Positions 26,579-35,754 of a stretch of DNA of 64,000 bases are shown here, one piece after another. Under the pieces are notes generated by a model. That model searched no databases, had not been told where the DNA came from, and saw only the letters and a program-made list of their open reading frames with translations. Position 1 is the first letter of the stretch. The number at the start of each line of letters is the position of its first letter. The stretch lies in NCBI GenBank assembly GCA_036511675.1, contig DATCBU010000116.1:1-64000 (forward strand), given 5' to 3'. The translations under genes and the position numbers were made by a program. The stretch is from Chersky-840 sp036511675. GTDB lineage: Bacteria; Actinomycetota; Acidimicrobiia; Acidimicrobiales; UBA8190.

Positions 26579-27597
26579 GCACAGTACTGGTGACGGGTTC
26601 GGCCGGCTTCATCGGTGGGTACGTCGTGAAGGAGCTGTTGGACCGCGGCCATCAGGTGATCGGAGTCGACAATTACTCCAAGTACGGGCCGATCCGCCGG
26701 TCCTACGACGATCACCAGGCGTATCGGTTCGTCGAGGCGGATTGCCGGGACGTCGACCTCCTGGCCGATCTCCTGGGTGAATGTGACCACTTCATCGCCG
26801 GGGCGGCGATGATCGGTGGGATCTCGTATTTCCACACGTATGCCTATGACCTGCTGGCCACCAACGAGCGGATCATCGCCGCGTCGTGCGACGCGGCGAT
26901 CAAGGCCCACGCGGCGGGCCGGCTCGAGAAGGTCACCTACCTCTCGTCCTCGATGGTGTTCGAGTCCACCACCACCTGGCCGTCGTACGAAGGCCAGGAA
27001 CGGATGGTCCCCCCACCGTTGTCGTCCTACGGGTTCCAGAAGCTCGCCGTGGAGTACTTCGCCCGGGCGGCGTGGGACCAGTACCAATTGCCCTTCACCA
27101 TCATCCGGCCCTTCAACTGCGTGGGGATCGGCGAAGGCCGGGCGCTCGGCGACGTCGAGGTGCTCTCGGGGAACGTCAAGTTGGCCATGAGCCACGTGGT
27201 CCCCGACCTGGTGCAAAAGGTGCTCAAGGGCCAGGATCCCCTCCACATCCTCGGCGACGGGACCCAGACGCGGCATTACACCTACGGGGGCGACCTGGCC
27301 CGGGGTATCGCCATCGCCATGGAGCATCCCGCGGCCCGCAACGACGACTTCAACCTCTCGACCGACGTCTCGACCACGGTGCTCGAACTGGCCGACGTCA
27401 TCTGGCACAAGATCCGTGGCGACGAACCTCTTCGGTGCGTCTCGGACGAGCCCTTTGAGCACGATGTGGCCCGCCGGGTGCCTTCGACGGAGAAGGCCAA
27501 GAAGGTCCTCGGCTTCGAGACGACCTGGTCTCTCGATCAGATGCTCGACGAGGTCATCCCGTGGATCGAGAAGGCCGTGGTCGACGGCATGATCTAA
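26575..27597 (+). CDS. NAD-dependent epimerase/dehydratase (extended SDR)
   Basis: A 340-residue nucleotide-sugar enzyme. It has VLVTGSAGFIGGYVVKELLD (GxxGxxG), DADCRDVD-like strand EADCRDVDLL, YLSSSMVFESTTTW and the catalytic SSYGFQKLAVEYFARAAW with the Tyr-x3-Lys pair (about 144-148), then IIRPFNCVGIGEGR. This is the GalE/RmlB/Gmd superfamily; the long insertion before the Tyr and NCVGIGEG resemble UDP-sugar epimerases. Last gene of the dehydrogenase/GT2/epimerase operon, started by ATGA coupling with a GAGGAAGAAGG Shine-Dalgarno. Its stop overlaps by three bases the stop of the convergent membrane protein gene. Confidence 0.9.
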   Translation: MSTVLVTGSAGFIGGYVVKELLDRGHQVIGVDNYSKYGPIRRSYDDHQAYRFVEADCRDVDLLADLLGECDHFIAGAAMIGGISYFHTYAYDLLATNERIIAASCDAAIKAHAAGRLEKVTYLSSSMVFESTTTWPSYEGQERMVPPPLSSYGFQKLAVEYFARAAWDQYQLPFTIIRPFNCVGIGEGRALGDVEVLSGNVKLAMSHVVPDLVQKVLKGQDPLHILGDGTQTRHYTYGGDLARGIAIAMEHPAARNDDFNLSTDVSTTVLELADVIWHKIRGDEPLRCVSDEPFEHDVARRVPSTEKAKKVLGFETTWSLDQMLDEVIPWIEKAVVDGMI

Positions 27598-29597
27598 GAG
27601 CTTGCGAGCGGTATCTCGTAGAACGAGATCGTGATGCCCGAGGGACTGGGGCTCGCACCATCGATCGAGAACCGGAGGTTGCCAGCGTGGACCGGAACGA
27701 AGGCTGACGAGTAACCGAGGTTCGAAGACGCCTGCAGGATATGGAATTCGGGTCCGGTGGCAGCGACGAATCGCCACGTCTGGCGACCGCCGTTGGCGGC
27801 CAGGAAGACGTTGGGGGGTTTGTACACCAACGACTCCACGTCCGACCACAGACTGCCGGACAGCTGAAAGCTGGCCACGACGGCTTCGCCCGTGGACGCT
27901 GAGGGAACCGGCACCCAGTGGCCGGGACCGGTGGTGACGGTGCCGACCAGGCGGGAGCGTCCGCACCGGTCGGGTTGGCGTTGGAGCAACTGCCACACGG
28001 AGTCGGCCGCCACTTGGCGGTACCGGCATTCGATCGCCAGCTGGGTGGCAGGGGGCTCGAAGGCGGAGTTGCGACCGTCGATACTGGCCAAGGGTTGCCG
28101 GAGGATATACCGGGGGGCTCGGGACGATGCCAGGAATGTGGTGTCGAGCCGGTCCAGTGACGGTGTGAAGGCGCTGTAGTCCTGCAGCACGGGGAGGGGA
28201 TCAAACTGGATCCCGGGATGGGCCCAGATGGCGGTCTGTTGCCACGGGCTGACGTCGACGGTATGCCCCCGCATCAGCCTGACCATCTTGGTGGGCAATT
28301 GGAAGTGGTCATCCAATTCCTGCCGTGACTGCGCGATGACCGCCGACTGTTTGTGCGACGAGACCATGGTCGCCGCTTCGCCGAAGAAGTTCCGCGCCGC
28401 CTGGACGGGCTGGGTCACCAGTTCGGGAACCGTGCCCGACACACTGGCCGTCACGATGGTCATGCCGAGCAGAGCCGTGACCAGCCACGCCGGAGACCGC
28501 CAAGCGGGCGCGAAGGCGGCCAGGACGATGGGGGCGGCGACGAAGAACACGAGGTCGTGGGCATCGTGTCGCACGAAGCCTTCTTTGAAGAGAAACCACA
28601 GCGTCGTGAAGGTGATGAGGCCGACGCCGATCCGTGCTCGGCGTTCCATGCCCCGGGTGGAGACCGCCGCGCAGGCGCCGATCAGAACCACCGCCCCGCT
28701 GGCCAGCCAGTACGAGTACGAGCGGGTGGGGTCCTCGAGAGACATGGCCGCCCCGTAGCCACTGATCACATCGACCGAGGAGCGGGCGAAGGCGAAGAGG
28801 TTTCCGAAGCCGTTTCCCGTTCCGAACCAACCCAGGCAAAAGAGCGGGACGGCGCCCAATGCCACCGCGCCTGCCGCTCGCCACCGGTCGGACCGAAGGC
28901 AGACGACCGTGATCAGCAGCGCCACCCCGATCCCGATGCCGAGGCTCAACTTCACCAGCGAGAAAAGGCCGAGAGCACCACCTAAGCCGATCCAGATCCA
29001 CCGAGGAGCTGCGTCTTCCCGTCCCCGGATCAGGACGGACACACACACAATCAGCACGAGGGCGAGTACGTCTTCCACGGCCACGTTGGTCCCGAAGTAC
29101 CGGGCGCTGACCAAGGACATCCCGCCGACGAAATACGCCACGACCGCGGCGGCGGCCACCGGGAGGGTGTGTCTCAGCACCCACGTCAATGTGCCGAAGA
29201 TCGTCGTCAGGAACGCCAGTGCGAAAAGGAAGGCGAGGACGGTGTTGGAGATGAAGAAGAGTTGCGGCGAAACCAGAAAGCCGAGTGGTCCGAACGTGAA
29301 CACGACGCGTGACCCGAAGGCGAGATGGTCGTGGGCTGCCATCGTGATGGCGGCGCGCCAAGACGATCCGATCCCACTGGCTACGATCAAGCGTCCCGTC
29401 GACGTCGGCCAGGCCAGCACGGCGAGGACCAGGCCAAGAAACAGATTCGAGGTCAGGAGTGGTTTCCATCGCGACGCGCCGGTCCAACGAGTGTGGCGGC
29501 CGGCTCTCGTCCGGCCCGGACGGGCCGGGGGAGTGGGAACGGGCTCAGCCAACTCGGTAGCGGTCACACTGTTCGCGGCGGCACCCGATCCGTCCAA
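27594..29597 (-). CDS. Large polytopic membrane protein of the polysaccharide region
   Basis: A 667-residue protein with about ten to eleven membrane helices between residues 45 and 410 (for example LFLGLVLAVLAWP, TVLAFLFALAFLTTIFG, LALVLIVCVSVLIRG and LVFFVAAPIVLAAFAP) followed by a soluble, extracellular C-terminal part of about 250 residues with YRQVAADSVWQLLQRQPDRC. The layout is that of GT-C glycosyltransferases or polysaccharide polymerase-like proteins; I see no diagnostic motif, so the function stays open. TTG 29597 is preceded by AAGGAG six bases upstream. It is convergent with the epimerase and follows a methyltransferase gene by 30 bases in the same direction. Confidence 0.8.
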   Translation of the reverse strand: MDGSGAAANSVTATELAEPVPTPPARPGRTRAGRHTRWTGASRWKPLLTSNLFLGLVLAVLAWPTSTGRLIVASGIGSSWRAAITMAAHDHLAFGSRVVFTFGPLGFLVSPQLFFISNTVLAFLFALAFLTTIFGTLTWVLRHTLPVAAAAVVAYFVGGMSLVSARYFGTNVAVEDVLALVLIVCVSVLIRGREDAAPRWIWIGLGGALGLFSLVKLSLGIGIGVALLITVVCLRSDRWRAAGAVALGAVPLFCLGWFGTGNGFGNLFAFARSSVDVISGYGAAMSLEDPTRSYSYWLASGAVVLIGACAAVSTRGMERRARIGVGLITFTTLWFLFKEGFVRHDAHDLVFFVAAPIVLAAFAPAWRSPAWLVTALLGMTIVTASVSGTVPELVTQPVQAARNFFGEAATMVSSHKQSAVIAQSRQELDDHFQLPTKMVRLMRGHTVDVSPWQQTAIWAHPGIQFDPLPVLQDYSAFTPSLDRLDTTFLASSRAPRYILRQPLASIDGRNSAFEPPATQLAIECRYRQVAADSVWQLLQRQPDRCGRSRLVGTVTTGPGHWVPVPSASTGEAVVASFQLSGSLWSDVESLVYKPPNVFLAANGGRQTWRFVAATGPEFHILQASSNLGYSSAFVPVHAGNLRFSIDGASPSPSGITISFYEIPLASS

Positions 29598-29627
29598 GGA
29601 TGCTCCTTCAGTCTGGAGTTGGCCGGT

Positions 29628-30272
29628 TCAGGCCGCGGCGATGACGAGGAATTGCTTGCCCAAGAGTCGAAACGCCCAGGGATTGCGCAAGTAGAGGCGC
29701 GTCAGGGTTTTCGATGGTGGGAGTCGGCCCCTGAACGAGTAGGGGAGGTAACGCGGCAACACGGATCGGATGTCGAATCCTGCCGCGTAGAGATGTTCCT
29801 GAACCGAGACGTGCGTGAGGGCCAGGACGTGATCGGCACAGTCGAAGTATTCGTTGGCGCAGTACTTGAAATTGGGACCGAGGACGGCGACCACCCCGCC
29901 AGGCCGGATGGCGGCATGCATCTTCTGAAGACAGCGCTGCACATCCTCGTAGGTCATGAGGTGCTCGAGCAGGTTCGAGAGCAACACGCCGTCGAAGTGT
30001 CTCGGAGGTAGCTCCACGTCGAACATGTCCGAGACGACGGTGTGGATGCCCTTGCTTTCGAGATCGGTCACCGAGGGCATTTGATCGATCGCCCAGCGCT
30101 CCCGAGCGGGAACGGCGCTGATGAATTCCCCTCGTCCCGCCGCAGGGTCGAGCACGACCTCGGGACTCCCCATGCGGACGAAGAGATCCTCGGTGATGGC
30201 GGTCCAGACTGCCTCGCGCTCACCCTGGTCGTAGTCTCGAAAGCGGTATTCGTAGAGTCTTCGGTAGTCCAT
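29628..30272 (-). CDS. SAM-dependent methyltransferase, class I
   Basis: A 214-residue protein. SAM-binding motif I is VLDPAAGRGEFISAVP (about 40-55), followed by WAIDQMP, SDMFDVELPPRHFDGVLLSN and the post-motif LLEHLMTYEDVQRCLQKMHA, then RPGGVVAVLGPNFKY. The DPAAGRGEF form is seen in methyltransferases of surface polysaccharide loci. It lies between two polytopic membrane proteins on the same strand, so a lipid-linked sugar or its donor is a plausible target. The start ATG 30272 gives MDYRRLYEYRF; only a weak Shine-Dalgarno (AGGGGCC) precedes it. Confidence 0.85.
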   Translation of the reverse strand: MDYRRLYEYRFRDYDQGEREAVWTAITEDLFVRMGSPEVVLDPAAGRGEFISAVPARERWAIDQMPSVTDLESKGIHTVVSDMFDVELPPRHFDGVLLSNLLEHLMTYEDVQRCLQKMHAAIRPGGVVAVLGPNFKYCANEYFDCADHVLALTHVSVQEHLYAAGFDIRSVLPRYLPYSFRGRLPPSKTLTRLYLRNPWAFRLLGKQFLVIAAA

Positions 30273-30419
30273 GGCCCCTGGTTCGAATCGTGTGCTTCTC
30301 GAGCTCGGCTGCGACGCTCACGATGTATCTCCGAAACGCCGAGGTCACTGTAGCGCCGACGGCCAGGGGGGAACGGCGACAAAGGTCAGCGGATCGAGAT
30401 GCGTCGGCAGCCAGGCCCG

Positions 30420-31874
30420 TCAGGCTAAGGCGTATGCCACGAAGGCAACGCTCAGCAGTCCCACGGCCACCGTGCAGATCCCCGTCCATCGTGTCCGAAT
30501 CGCGTCAGCCGTGCACACGATCATGGCCGGAAGGAGCGTAAACCCATACCGGGGTGGCATCGGGATGTACTGGTGCATGGACAGATAGTTGAGAATCACG
30601 AAGATCGGCCCACCCAAGACGGCCAAGATCAGCGTCGCCCTCGCCAACGATGCGATGGCGTGATTGCGGGCGTTGAAGATGGCCGCCGCCACGATGCCGG
30701 CCAGTAGGAGCCATGACAGGAGGTTCGCCATGTCTATCGTCCACACGTTTTCGGTCGATGGGGGGACGTAGGCGCCTGGAACGGGAGCCAGGAAGATTCC
30801 GAAGGTGGATGCGATCTGATCCAGGGAGATCGAGTGCACGATGAATTGCTGATTGACCAAGATCTTGTTCGGGTCGATCGTCTCCGTGACACGCTGCAAG
30901 ATCGTCCATGCCGCCGCGATGGCCAACGTCGTCATCGCGATGATGCCGACGGCCCTCGTCTGCGCGTGCTGGACGAGGCGGAGCGGGACGCGAGCTCCTT
31001 GCCTGAGCAGGCTCCCCTGGCCCCGGTTGACGGTGGAGTCGACTCCTGTCGTCAGGTCCTGGCCCGCGGTCGTGGGCATCGTGACTCCATTTCTGACGCG
31101 AAGGAGGAAGTAGAGGGCGATCATCATCACCACGATGCTGTCCTGGAGCTTGATTGCGGTCCCGACGAACCCGATGCCGACCAACGCGATCCAGCGCCAC
31201 CTGCCACCTTCCTCCCATCGGGACGTCAGGTACAACACCGCAGCTCCGATGAGCGTGGAGGCAGCGTCGGGGGTGACGGTGGAATTGGTTTGCAGGATCG
31301 ACGGGGCTGAGGCTAAGAGGACGAGAAGGCCCACCAGAGGGAGGCGCTTGGCGCCTAGCCGGAGCCCTGCCGCGTAGGTCAACACCAAACCGGCCGCCAA
31401 CCACAAGGCACCGACGAGCCTCCAGGCTGTCACCCAGCTCTTGGTCCCCGTGGCGTGCTTCACGACCTCTCCTGCCGCCCAGGTGATGTCGTAGTAGGTC
31501 GGAGGATGGATGTACGCCGTGTCGTAGCCCTGGTCCTGGAACACTGACACTTTGAGGTTCTTGGTGGAGCAAGGTGGCGTCGGGTAGATGGAGTCGAGAC
31601 CTCGGCACGCCTCTTCTCGCATGGCGGGCTCGACGAGTTTCGTGCCCGCGATCACCGGGTGCACACCCGGAGATCGGAACATGTAATCGATGTGCTCGAG
31701 TTCGTCGATCGGCGAGAGCTTCGTGTATGCCCGGACGTGGAGAGGTACCAGGAGCATGGGAACAGCGACGAGAAGCAAGGGGGGCGCCCACTTGCGGATG
31801 ACCGCACCTCGGCGCGCCCGGGACGACTTCTGGGAGTCCCTGTCTGTCTCGTCGGTCGTCGCCAGGTTGGTCAC
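30420..31874 (-). CDS. Polytopic membrane protein, DUF2142/GT-C-like
   Basis: A 484-residue protein with about ten membrane helices (VGALWLAAGLVLTYAAGLRL, LPLVGLLVLLASAP, IALVGIGFVGTAIKL, LSWLLLAGIVAAAIF and others). After the first helix comes a large outer loop that begins KLSPIDELEHIDYMF and ends TAYIHPPTYYDITW; the acidic DELEH near the start of the loop and the HPP-Y motif resemble DUF2142 and related GT-C proteins where these residues are catalytic. It probably uses a polyprenyl-linked sugar. GTG 31874 was chosen because the frame upstream is unconserved and lacks ATG; the choice is not secure. Divergent from the giant glycosyltransferase. Confidence 0.75.
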   Translation of the reverse strand: MTNLATTDETDRDSQKSSRARRGAVIRKWAPPLLLVAVPMLLVPLHVRAYTKLSPIDELEHIDYMFRSPGVHPVIAGTKLVEPAMREEACRGLDSIYPTPPCSTKNLKVSVFQDQGYDTAYIHPPTYYDITWAAGEVVKHATGTKSWVTAWRLVGALWLAAGLVLTYAAGLRLGAKRLPLVGLLVLLASAPSILQTNSTVTPDAASTLIGAAVLYLTSRWEEGGRWRWIALVGIGFVGTAIKLQDSIVVMMIALYFLLRVRNGVTMPTTAGQDLTTGVDSTVNRGQGSLLRQGARVPLRLVQHAQTRAVGIIAMTTLAIAAAWTILQRVTETIDPNKILVNQQFIVHSISLDQIASTFGIFLAPVPGAYVPPSTENVWTIDMANLLSWLLLAGIVAAAIFNARNHAIASLARATLILAVLGGPIFVILNYLSMHQYIPMPPRYGFTLLPAMIVCTADAIRTRWTGICTVAVGLLSVAFVAYALA

Positions 31875-32176
31875 CGTACTGTCATCTTCATTCGTGAACC
31901 AAGTCCTGTGCCGGGCTCGTCTCTCGGTTCCCAGATCCTGACGGTGGATCCCACGCAGACGGGCGTTGTATAACACAGGGTGTTCGGGCTCCTGCGGATG
32001 TGCCCCGACTGCCGATTCGATCGTTTCCGTGATCGGCGGTGGCAACGGCCGTCGGTTTCCTGGCCAGCGCTTTGGCGCAATTCGCTGTCATCCGGTCTCT
32101 TTCTTCTGGTCGAGTCATTGCCATCTGGGCGAGTGCCGCGGTGATATCCTGCCTCTGTGCTCAAGGACCGCGCCGG
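31875..32176. other. 302-base divergent intergenic region
   Basis: Lies between the leftward membrane protein and the rightward 1165-residue fusion. On the right it carries TATCCT at 32145-32150. Around 31967-31973 a TATA-rich element reads TTATAC on the leftward strand and could be a leftward -10 about 90 bases before the gene. No repeat or RNA structure is obvious elsewhere in it. Confidence 0.5.
32145..32150 (+). promoter_or_regulatory. Candidate -10 box of the giant glycosyltransferase gene
   Basis: TATCCT lies 26 bases upstream of ATG 32177. A start near 32157 would leave a 20-base leader with the AAGGA Shine-Dalgarno at 32163-32167. Confidence 0.45.
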
Positions 32177-35100
32177 ATGAGCGGGACGCGGGAGCACGCG
32201 CCCGACCAGGGGCGTGTCGAGGGCGTGTTCATTCTCGGCATGTACGACAGTGGCGCCGAGCTCGTGCAAGGCCAGCTCGGTCGTATGGGTCTCCGGTCGC
32301 TGGGCGCCGACCGCAAGGCCGATCCTCTCGTCGCCTTCAACGACCGGCTGCTCGAAGCCGCCGGAGGCTCGAGGGACGAGCTTCCCGAGGTCGCTCCGGG
32401 AGAGGTGGCCCGGATCCTGGGTCGGTTCGCCGATGAAGCCAGATCGCTGTTTCGAGCGCTCATCGAGTCGCCGGGCGTCAGCGGGGACACAACTCCGTGG
32501 GTGTGGGCGGATCCTGCCAACAGTTTCCTGATCCCCTTCTGGGCCCACACGCTCGCCGAGCCTGTCGCCGTCATCCTCGTGCACCGGCAACCGGGAGATG
32601 TCGTGTCGTCGGGCACGTCACTCAATTTGAGTGACGCCAGGACCCTTGACCAGTGGGACCGACACAACCGAGCGGCATTGGTGCAGTGCTCGGAATGGCC
32701 GTCGATGGTGATGAGCTACGAGGCGCTGGTGTCAAAACCGAAGGATGCCATTTTCGAATTGGGCGAGTTCGTCGAACGGTGCGGACTGTCCGTGGCGCCC
32801 GACGCCGAGGGTGCGATCGAGCTCGTCGGCGGCCTGTCCATTGACGAGGGGACGGCGGCAGACCAGTCGATTGTGAACGTGCAGTACAGAGTGCTCGCCG
32901 ACGTGCTCGGGCAGCTCGACGGGATCCACGTCGACGACCACACCAGACCTGACAACTCCGGGCCGCTCTTGGAGGCCGTCTCGAGCTTCTATGGAGAGGA
33001 CTACTACGGAACTTCCTACGATCAGAGCGGCGTCCCGTATCGAAGAGGCGAGAAGCTGTGGGAGGACCTGTTCGCTCGCTTGGCGAGCTCCATCGTGGCG
33101 ACACTCGGTCCCCACACAGTGCTGGACATGGGGTGTGCCACCGGGATGTTGGTGGAAGCGCTTCGGGATCGGGGAGTAGACGCCCGGGGGATCGACGTCT
33201 CCGCTTGGGCGATCAGCCAGGTTCCCGGCTCCCTCCGCCCGTTTTGCAAGGTGGGCTCGATCACCGATGAGCTCGATGGTCGTTACGACCTGATCACCTG
33301 TTTTGAGGTCCTCGAGCACCTTCCTCCCTCGCTTGCGGCTGAGTCCGTCGCCAACCTGTGCCGGCATTCCGACGCAATCCTCTTCTCGTCCACTCCGGAC
33401 GACTTCGACGAGCCGACGCACCTCAACGTCGAATCTGGTGGCTATTGGGCACGGTTGTTCTTTCGGCAGGGTTTTGGGCGCGATGTCGACTTCGACGCTT
33501 CGTTCCTTGCGCCCCACGCCGTGCTCTTCCGACGTGGCGACGTCAACGTCGACACGTTGATCGAAGACTATGAGCGCGGCCTGTGGAGTGTCACCTCGAA
33601 CATGGGAGCCGATCTCCAAGAGGTTGTCGCCATGAACGCTCTACTGACCGAACAGAACAACGAGCTCGCTCCGCTGGTACGCGAGACCGAGCGCCTTCGT
33701 GAGGCCCTCAGTGACCTGGAGCGCCGGGGATCGGCCGAGGCACAGGCGTCTTTCGAGATGGCGCGACAGTACGAGGTCAGCGAGCGTCGGCTCGCCCAAG
33801 TGTTGCGTCTTCGTGATGCCGAGATCGATGCCATTCATCGCACCAAAGTCTTCCGGTATACGGCGATGTTGCGCAAGGTTTACGGGCGGGTCCGACGCTC
33901 TGGCGAGCCGGTCCAGCTCTCCGCGCCCACCAGTCCGCGCGCCTACCCGTTCGACGGCACCTATGCCGGGTGGGTCGAGGAGTTCGACACCCTCGACGAC
34001 GTCACGCGGGCCACGATCCGGGATCGTGTGGCGGGGTTGGGCCACCAACCCGTCCTCACGATGATCATGCCGGTCTACAACTCGCCACCCGACCTTTTGC
34101 AGGCGGCCATCGATTCCGTGAGGGCACAGCTCTACACGAATTGGGAGCTCTGTATCGCCGATGACTGCTCGTCGGACGCCCATGTCGCTGAGATCCTGTC
34201 CGACTACGCGGCGATGGACACTCGTATCAAGGTGACGAGTCGGGAGACCAACGGGCACATCTCCGTGGCTTCCAATACCGCATTGTCAACGGCGACCGGG
34301 GAATGGGTCGGCTGTCTGGACCATGACGACATCTTGGCCGAGCATGCCCTGGCGTTGGTAGCGGCCGCCATCGCCGATCACCCCGAGGTGGGCATCGTCT
34401 ACAGCGACGAGGACAAGCTCGATGGTGCCGGGGTCCGTCACGGCCCCTACTTCAAGCCTGATTTCGACCCGTTGTTGCTGCTCGGTCAGAACTACCTCAG
34501 CCACCTGTGCCTGTTCCGTCGAGACCTCGTGACCGAGGCCGGTGGGTACCGGGAGGGGTACGAGGGAAGCCAGGACTGGGATCTCACACTGCGAGTCTCC
34601 GAGCTCGTGACCCCGGAGCAGGTGGTCCACATTCCGCACGTTCTGTACCACTGGCGGGCTCATGCCGGTTCGACGGCGTCGGGGCTCGCTGCGAAGCCGT
34701 ACGCGGTCGACGCCGGCAGGCGGGCCGTGGCCGATCACCTTGCCAGGACCGGCCGCCCGGCCCGCGTCACCCCGGCGCGGATCGGAAGTTCAGGATTCAA
34801 CCGCGTGTCCTGGGCCCCTCCTGAAGCGGAGCCTCTCGTTTCCATCATCATCCCCACGAGAGACGGGGGGCCTGTGCTGCGACGGTGCGTCGACAGCGTG
34901 ATGGCCATGACCACGTACACGAACGTGGAGATCGTGGTGGTGGACAATGCCAGTCGGGGTGTCGACACCCTGGAATACCTGCGCGCCCATCAAGATCGGC
35001 TGATCGTGATCCGCGACGAGCAACCGTTCAACTTCTCGGCGATCAACAACGCCGCGGTGCGACGGACTTCGGGCGAGATCATCTGCTTGTTGAACGACGA

Positions 35101-35674
35101 CACCGAGGTCATCTCCGAAGACTGGCTCACCGAGATGGTCGGGCATATCTCGCAACCCGGGATCGGAGCGGTGGGGGCGAAGCTCTACTACGACGACGGC
35201 CGGGTCCAACACGGAGGGATCGTTCTCGGGATCCACGGGGTGGCCGCATATTCGTACCGATTCTCCGGACGCCTGTCGCCGGGTTATAGCGGGCGGTTGC
35301 AGCTGGCCCAGCACATGTCGGCCGTCACCGCCGCCTGCATGGCGGTGCGGCGTGAGGCGTGGGATCAGGTTGGGGGCCTCGACGAGCAGAACCTGCCGGG
35401 CGCCTTCCATGACGTGGATTTCTGCCTTCGGCTGCGCCAGAGCGGATGGGGGATTGTATGGACCCCTTACGCCGAGCTGTTCCATCACAAGCCCATCGGT
35501 CGTGGTACCGATGACACCGAGCCTCGAGCCGAGGACTTGTCCCGCGAGTTCACCTACATGCAGAACCGGTGGGGACCTCAGGTCCTGCTCCATGACCCCT
35601 ACTACAACCCCAACTTGTCGCTCGAGGCCGGGGATTTCTCCTTGGCGGGCCCACCTCGCGCCTCCTACCGCTGA
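32177..35674 (+). CDS. Four-module fusion: sulfotransferase-like, methyltransferase, GT2, GT2
   Basis: A 1165-residue protein for complex glycan synthesis. Residues about 15-270 look like a P-loop sulfotransferase (VFILGMYDSGAELVQGQLGR), but the PAPS-binding RSGTS is changed to YDSGAE, so this module may be inactive. About 290-450 is a methyltransferase (VLDMGCATGMLVEALRDRG near 314; DLITCFEVLEHLPP). About 480-550 is a predicted coiled coil (LLTEQNNELAPLVRETERL). The first GT2 starts near 625 (LTMIMPVYNSPPDLL; CLDHDDILAEHAL near 713) and the second near 887 (VSIIIPTRDGGPVLRR; LLNDDTEVISEDW near 971; GAFHDVDFCLRL). Tandem GT2 pairs like this occur in O-antigen and rhamnan synthesis. ATG 32177 has AAGGA nine bases upstream; a longer frame lacks such support. 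Confidence 0.88.
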   Translation: MSGTREHAPDQGRVEGVFILGMYDSGAELVQGQLGRMGLRSLGADRKADPLVAFNDRLLEAAGGSRDELPEVAPGEVARILGRFADEARSLFRALIESPGVSGDTTPWVWADPANSFLIPFWAHTLAEPVAVILVHRQPGDVVSSGTSLNLSDARTLDQWDRHNRAALVQCSEWPSMVMSYEALVSKPKDAIFELGEFVERCGLSVAPDAEGAIELVGGLSIDEGTAADQSIVNVQYRVLADVLGQLDGIHVDDHTRPDNSGPLLEAVSSFYGEDYYGTSYDQSGVPYRRGEKLWEDLFARLASSIVATLGPHTVLDMGCATGMLVEALRDRGVDARGIDVSAWAISQVPGSLRPFCKVGSITDELDGRYDLITCFEVLEHLPPSLAAESVANLCRHSDAILFSSTPDDFDEPTHLNVESGGYWARLFFRQGFGRDVDFDASFLAPHAVLFRRGDVNVDTLIEDYERGLWSVTSNMGADLQEVVAMNALLTEQNNELAPLVRETERLREALSDLERRGSAEAQASFEMARQYEVSERRLAQVLRLRDAEIDAIHRTKVFRYTAMLRKVYGRVRRSGEPVQLSAPTSPRAYPFDGTYAGWVEEFDTLDDVTRATIRDRVAGLGHQPVLTMIMPVYNSPPDLLQAAIDSVRAQLYTNWELCIADDCSSDAHVAEILSDYAAMDTRIKVTSRETNGHISVASNTALSTATGEWVGCLDHDDILAEHALALVAAAIADHPEVGIVYSDEDKLDGAGVRHGPYFKPDFDPLLLLGQNYLSHLCLFRRDLVTEAGGYREGYEGSQDWDLTLRVSELVTPEQVVHIPHVLYHWRAHAGSTASGLAAKPYAVDAGRRAVADHLARTGRPARVTPARIGSSGFNRVSWAPPEAEPLVSIIIPTRDGGPVLRRCVDSVMAMTTYTNVEIVVVDNASRGVDTLEYLRAHQDRLIVIRDEQPFNFSAINNAAVRRTSGEIICLLNDDTEVISEDWLTEMVGHISQPGIGAVGAKLYYDDGRVQHGGIVLGIHGVAAYSYRFSGRLSPGYSGRLQLAQHMSAVTAACMAVRREAWDQVGGLDEQNLPGAFHDVDFCLRLRQSGWGIVWTPYAELFHHKPIGRGTDDTEPRAEDLSREFTYMQNRWGPQVLLHDPYYNPNLSLEAGDFSLAGPPRASYR

Positions 35675-35742
35675 TCATCCGAGGGGTGTGCCTCGCCGGA
35701 TCGGCGTGACATCCAGGTGGCGGGGGGTACTGCCGACCTGCC

Positions 35743-35748
35743 TAGCAT
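35743..35748 (+). promoter_or_regulatory. Leaderless-type -10 box of the class V aminotransferase gene
   Basis: TAGCAT ends 6 bases before GTG 35755, and no Shine-Dalgarno is present. Confidence 0.5.
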
Positions 35749-35754
35749 CCTGGG

